Below, piece by piece: positions 35,891 to 37,658 of a stretch of 37,658 nucleotides of DNA. Position numbers and translations under genes: made by a program. The stretch comes from Marinomonas ushuaiensis DSM 15871 (GTDB lineage Bacteria; Pseudomonadota; Gammaproteobacteria; Pseudomonadales; Marinomonadaceae). Under the pieces are notes generated by a model, which made no database searches, had not been told where the DNA came from, and saw nothing but the letters and a program-made list of their open reading frames with translations. The stretch's first letter is position 1. Each line of letters opens with the position of its first letter. The stretch lies in contig NZ_JAMB01000022.1 of NCBI RefSeq assembly GCF_000521805.1, positions 1-37,658 on the forward strand. The letters are read 5' to 3'.

Positions 35891-36317
35891 TTTGAAATTT
35901 CTTATTCATTCAAGAAACGTTGTTAAATCAACGATTCATGTATCTTAAAACCCTTCAGTTTCACTTTCATGACAATAGCCAAAAAAGCAAATCGTTCTGT
36001 AGTTCCCAATACCGAATTCAACTAGCGTTTCGAATTACCGTTTTAGGACTGCCTTGATTAAAACCAAGTTATCCACCACTGGTCAAGTACTCCTTGCACT
36101 TTTCTTCTATTTTTTTTCATTTTAAACCACACTTTGATCAAAAACCGACCAAGAATGATGTAAAACTACAATTTATTTAGAATATTCATGCACATTGTAA
36201 GGAAGTATGAACGTAAATGTGTCAGCAACTCGCAAACCATACGCTTTTTTATCCTTAATTCAAATATCGGAACGTGAAAAATATTCTTTAGCTTTATTTA
36301 TAAAAAACATTCAGAGA

Positions 36318-36345
36318 TAGTCTTTAACGATAAAAAACTTATAAT
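36318..36345 (+). promoter_or_regulatory. Weak candidate promoter of aat
   Basis: A perfect -10 TATAAT (36340-36345) with a poor -35 (TAGTCT, 36318-36323) at 16-base spacing, about 55 bases before the aat start codon. Confidence 0.35.
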
Positions 36346-36400
36346 TAATCTGCATAAACCTAATAGGCTATCAATACTTAATTAAGGTAATCACTACTAA

Positions 36401-37141
36401 ATGTCTGAGCTAGAAGATGGAAAACACGAACTAATATTACTTACCGAGTCACCTTACGACACGCCAGATCCACATAAAGCACTACAAGACCCAGAAGGTT
36501 TATCCGCTATTGGTGGTGATTTATCTTCAACACGATTAATTCACCTTTATAGCAAAGGCTTTTTCCCTTGGTTTAGTGACCCAGATCCTATTTTATGGTG
36601 GCACCCTGAACAACGATGCGTTTTGCAACCAGATAAATTCCATGAATCAAAATCCCTTAAAAAAGCGCTTAAAAGAGAAGTTTGGTATTTTTCAATCAAT
36701 AAAGAATTTGAATCTGTCATCCATCATTGCGCTGCGCTGCGAGCAGACAAAGAAGGCACTTGGATTTCAAACGACATCAAAAACGCCTATATAGAATTGC
36801 ATAAATTAGGTTACGCACATTCCATTGAAATATGGCGAGATGAGATTTTGGTAGGTGGTTTTTACGGTGTCGCTATGGGGAATGTTTTCTTTGGTGAATC
36901 TATGTTCTCACTTGCGCCTAATGCTTCTAAAGTTGCTTTAAAAGCTTTTTGTGATCTAGCAAAAGAATGCAACATTGATCTAATCGATTGCCAAGTAGAG
37001 TCAGAGCATTTACTTTCTTTGGGTGCTGAATTAATACCAAGAGAGGCATTTTCATCCGCTTTAGAGCGTCTAATTCCAGAGACCAGAAAAAACACAGAAC
37101 TCTTAAATATTGGTAAAAAACCACAAAAACAACGCATTTAG
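36401..37141 (+). CDS. aat: Leucyl/phenylalanyl-tRNA-protein transferase
   Basis: It adds Leu or Phe from aminoacyl-tRNA to proteins with N-terminal Lys or Arg, marking them for ClpS/ClpAP degradation (N-end rule). It has 246 residues, slightly longer than E. coli Aat because of a short polar tail at the C terminus. Family landmarks are GLSAIGGDLSSTRLIHLYSKG, FPWF, WWHPEQRCVL and the catalytic-region GGFYGVAMGNVFFGESMFS. ATG start. It precedes infA, and clpA is expected just beyond the window, a conserved order. Confidence 0.95.
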   Translation: MSELEDGKHELILLTESPYDTPDPHKALQDPEGLSAIGGDLSSTRLIHLYSKGFFPWFSDPDPILWWHPEQRCVLQPDKFHESKSLKKALKREVWYFSINKEFESVIHHCAALRADKEGTWISNDIKNAYIELHKLGYAHSIEIWRDEILVGGFYGVAMGNVFFGESMFSLAPNASKVALKAFCDLAKECNIDLIDCQVESEHLLSLGAELIPREAFSSALERLIPETRKNTELLNIGKKPQKQRI

Positions 37142-37174
37142 CGTAAAAATAGATAAGATAAGAATGCAACTTAG

Positions 37175-37202
37175 TTTGCCTTACGCTGAGTTTTTAGGCA
37201 AA
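37175..37202. other. Inverted repeat between aat and infA
   Basis: TTTGCCT (37175-37181) and AGGCAAA (37196-37202) are perfect arms around 14 bases. No T run follows, so it is not a clear terminator. TTGCCT at 37176-37181, 17 bases, CAAAAT could also be read as an infA promoter. Confidence 0.3.
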
Positions 37203-37368
37203 ATATGCTCGATCAAAATTCAGACGTCGCTAAATAAGCATCATGATTTCACTGTTTAGCGCTCAATCGGCAAAAGAAAAACACTTTTTTTCTTTGTCTG
37301 TAGACCTCCGAATAAGGCATGGTCGGCGTCTACTAAATAATATAAGTAAACACCATAGGACACATATT

Positions 37369-37587
37369 GTGGCAAAAGAAGAAGGCTTAGAAATGGAGGG
37401 CACTATCATTGATACGTTGCCTAATACCATGTTCCGTGTCGAGTTAGAAAACGGACACGTAGTAATTGCTCATATCTCTGGAAAAATGCGTAAAAATTAC
37501 ATCCGTATTTTGACAGGCGACAAAGTAAAAGTAGAGCTAACACCTTACGACTTGTCAAAAGGCCGTATCGTTTACCGAGCTCGTTAA
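37369..37587 (+). CDS. infA: Translation initiation factor IF-1
   Basis: A 72-residue OB-fold protein that binds the ribosomal A site during initiation with IF-2 and IF-3. It is nearly identical to E. coli IF-1 in length and sequence, including [36 protein letters not shown] and [16 protein letters not shown]. The start is GTG at 37369 (GTG GCA AAA GAA), with TAGGA eight bases upstream. The in-frame extension above it is not part of the protein. It is an essential gene, 227 bases after aat. Confidence 0.96.
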   Translation: MAKEEGLEMEGTIIDTLPNTMFRVELENGHVVIAHISGKMRKNYIRILTGDKVKVELTPYDLSKGRIVYRAR

Positions 37588-37641
37588 TTTAGAGTTGACA
37601 CTTTAACAGTGGCAAATAACTAAATTAAAAACATAAAAAAA

Positions 37642-37658
37642 CCGGACACATTGAAGTG
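37642..37658. terminator. Terminator-like hairpin cut by the window end
   Basis: An A-run (37635-37641) followed by CCGGACAC, loop ATTGAA, then GTG at the last three bases. The sequence has the form of the first part of a terminator whose 3' arm (expected TCCGG and T run) lies outside the window. It is 55 bases after infA. Confidence 0.45.

Larger units (their letters stand above)
35848..36400. other. Long divergent intergenic region, porin / aat
   Basis: About 550 AT-rich bases. Near the porin end are a TATAAT-like element on the minus strand (35865-35870) and a palindrome TGGTCT-TGT-AGACCA (35876-35890). The middle part has no clear gene; a 37-codon frame at 36207-36320 is the only one with a fair ribosome site. 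Near aat, TATAAT at 36340-36345 may be its -10. Nothing else was recognised. Confidence 0.5.

Overview
The window looks like chromosomal DNA of a marine gammaproteobacterium. The best fit from memory is Oceanospirillales, near Marinomonas. Reasons are a moderately AT-rich composition, proteins close to Pseudomonas and enterobacterial homologues, and several gene blocks in the order usual for gammaproteobacteria (gacA-uvrC-pgsA-tRNA Gly/Cys/Leu; ftsK-lolA-rarA-crcB-serS; tusDCBE; aat-infA). The genus is an inference.

Layout. 1-5.9 kb: trxB, a MoeB/ThiF-type adenylyltransferase, gsk (divergent), a stand-alone CheW, a Tim44-domain membrane protein and trpS. 6-15.1 kb: a tightly overlapped recC-recB-recD operon on the minus strand. 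15.2-17.1 kb: tRNA-Ala(GGC), tRNA-Leu(CAA), a YciA-like thioesterase, a small lipoprotein and a CPXCG zinc-ribbon protein. 17.5-19.7 kb: an accessory insertion (below). 19.7-23.2 kb: tRNA-Leu(UAA), tRNA-Cys and tRNA-Gly behind pgsA, uvrC and gacA. 23.3-24.9 kb: a DnaT-like protein and a lambda P-like helicase loader. 25.2-28.1 kb: a Bax-inhibitor-1 family protein, tusDCBE and cobA. 28.2-34.8 kb: ftsK-lolA-rarA-crcB-serS. 35-37.6 kb: a beta-barrel porin, aat and infA.

The most unusual part is a 2.18 kb mini-island in the 3' end of tRNA-Leu(UAA). It is bounded by a perfect 32-bp direct repeat (17508-17539 and 19685-19716) made of the tRNA tail plus its terminator. Arm-site-like GGTGTGCA repeats lie just inside both ends. 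A short, broken N-terminal integrase remnant sits where an integrase gene should begin. The only intact cargo is a three-gene cassette with good ribosome binding sites: a 53-residue acidic protein, a 400-residue protein of no family I can name, and a 70-residue multi-pass membrane protein. This cassette is the best candidate for an undescribed system, possibly defence or inter-element competition, but the sequence alone does not show its function.

The rest is mainly housekeeping: recombinational repair (RecBCD, RarA, UvrC), replication and segregation (DnaT/P, FtsK), translation (TrpS, SerS, Aat, IF-1, four tRNA families), tRNA thiolation (Tus), envelope biogenesis (LolA, PgsA, porin) and redox or cofactor metabolism (TrxB, CobA, MoeB). 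Several genes start with GTG or TTG, notably uvrC, ftsK and infA.
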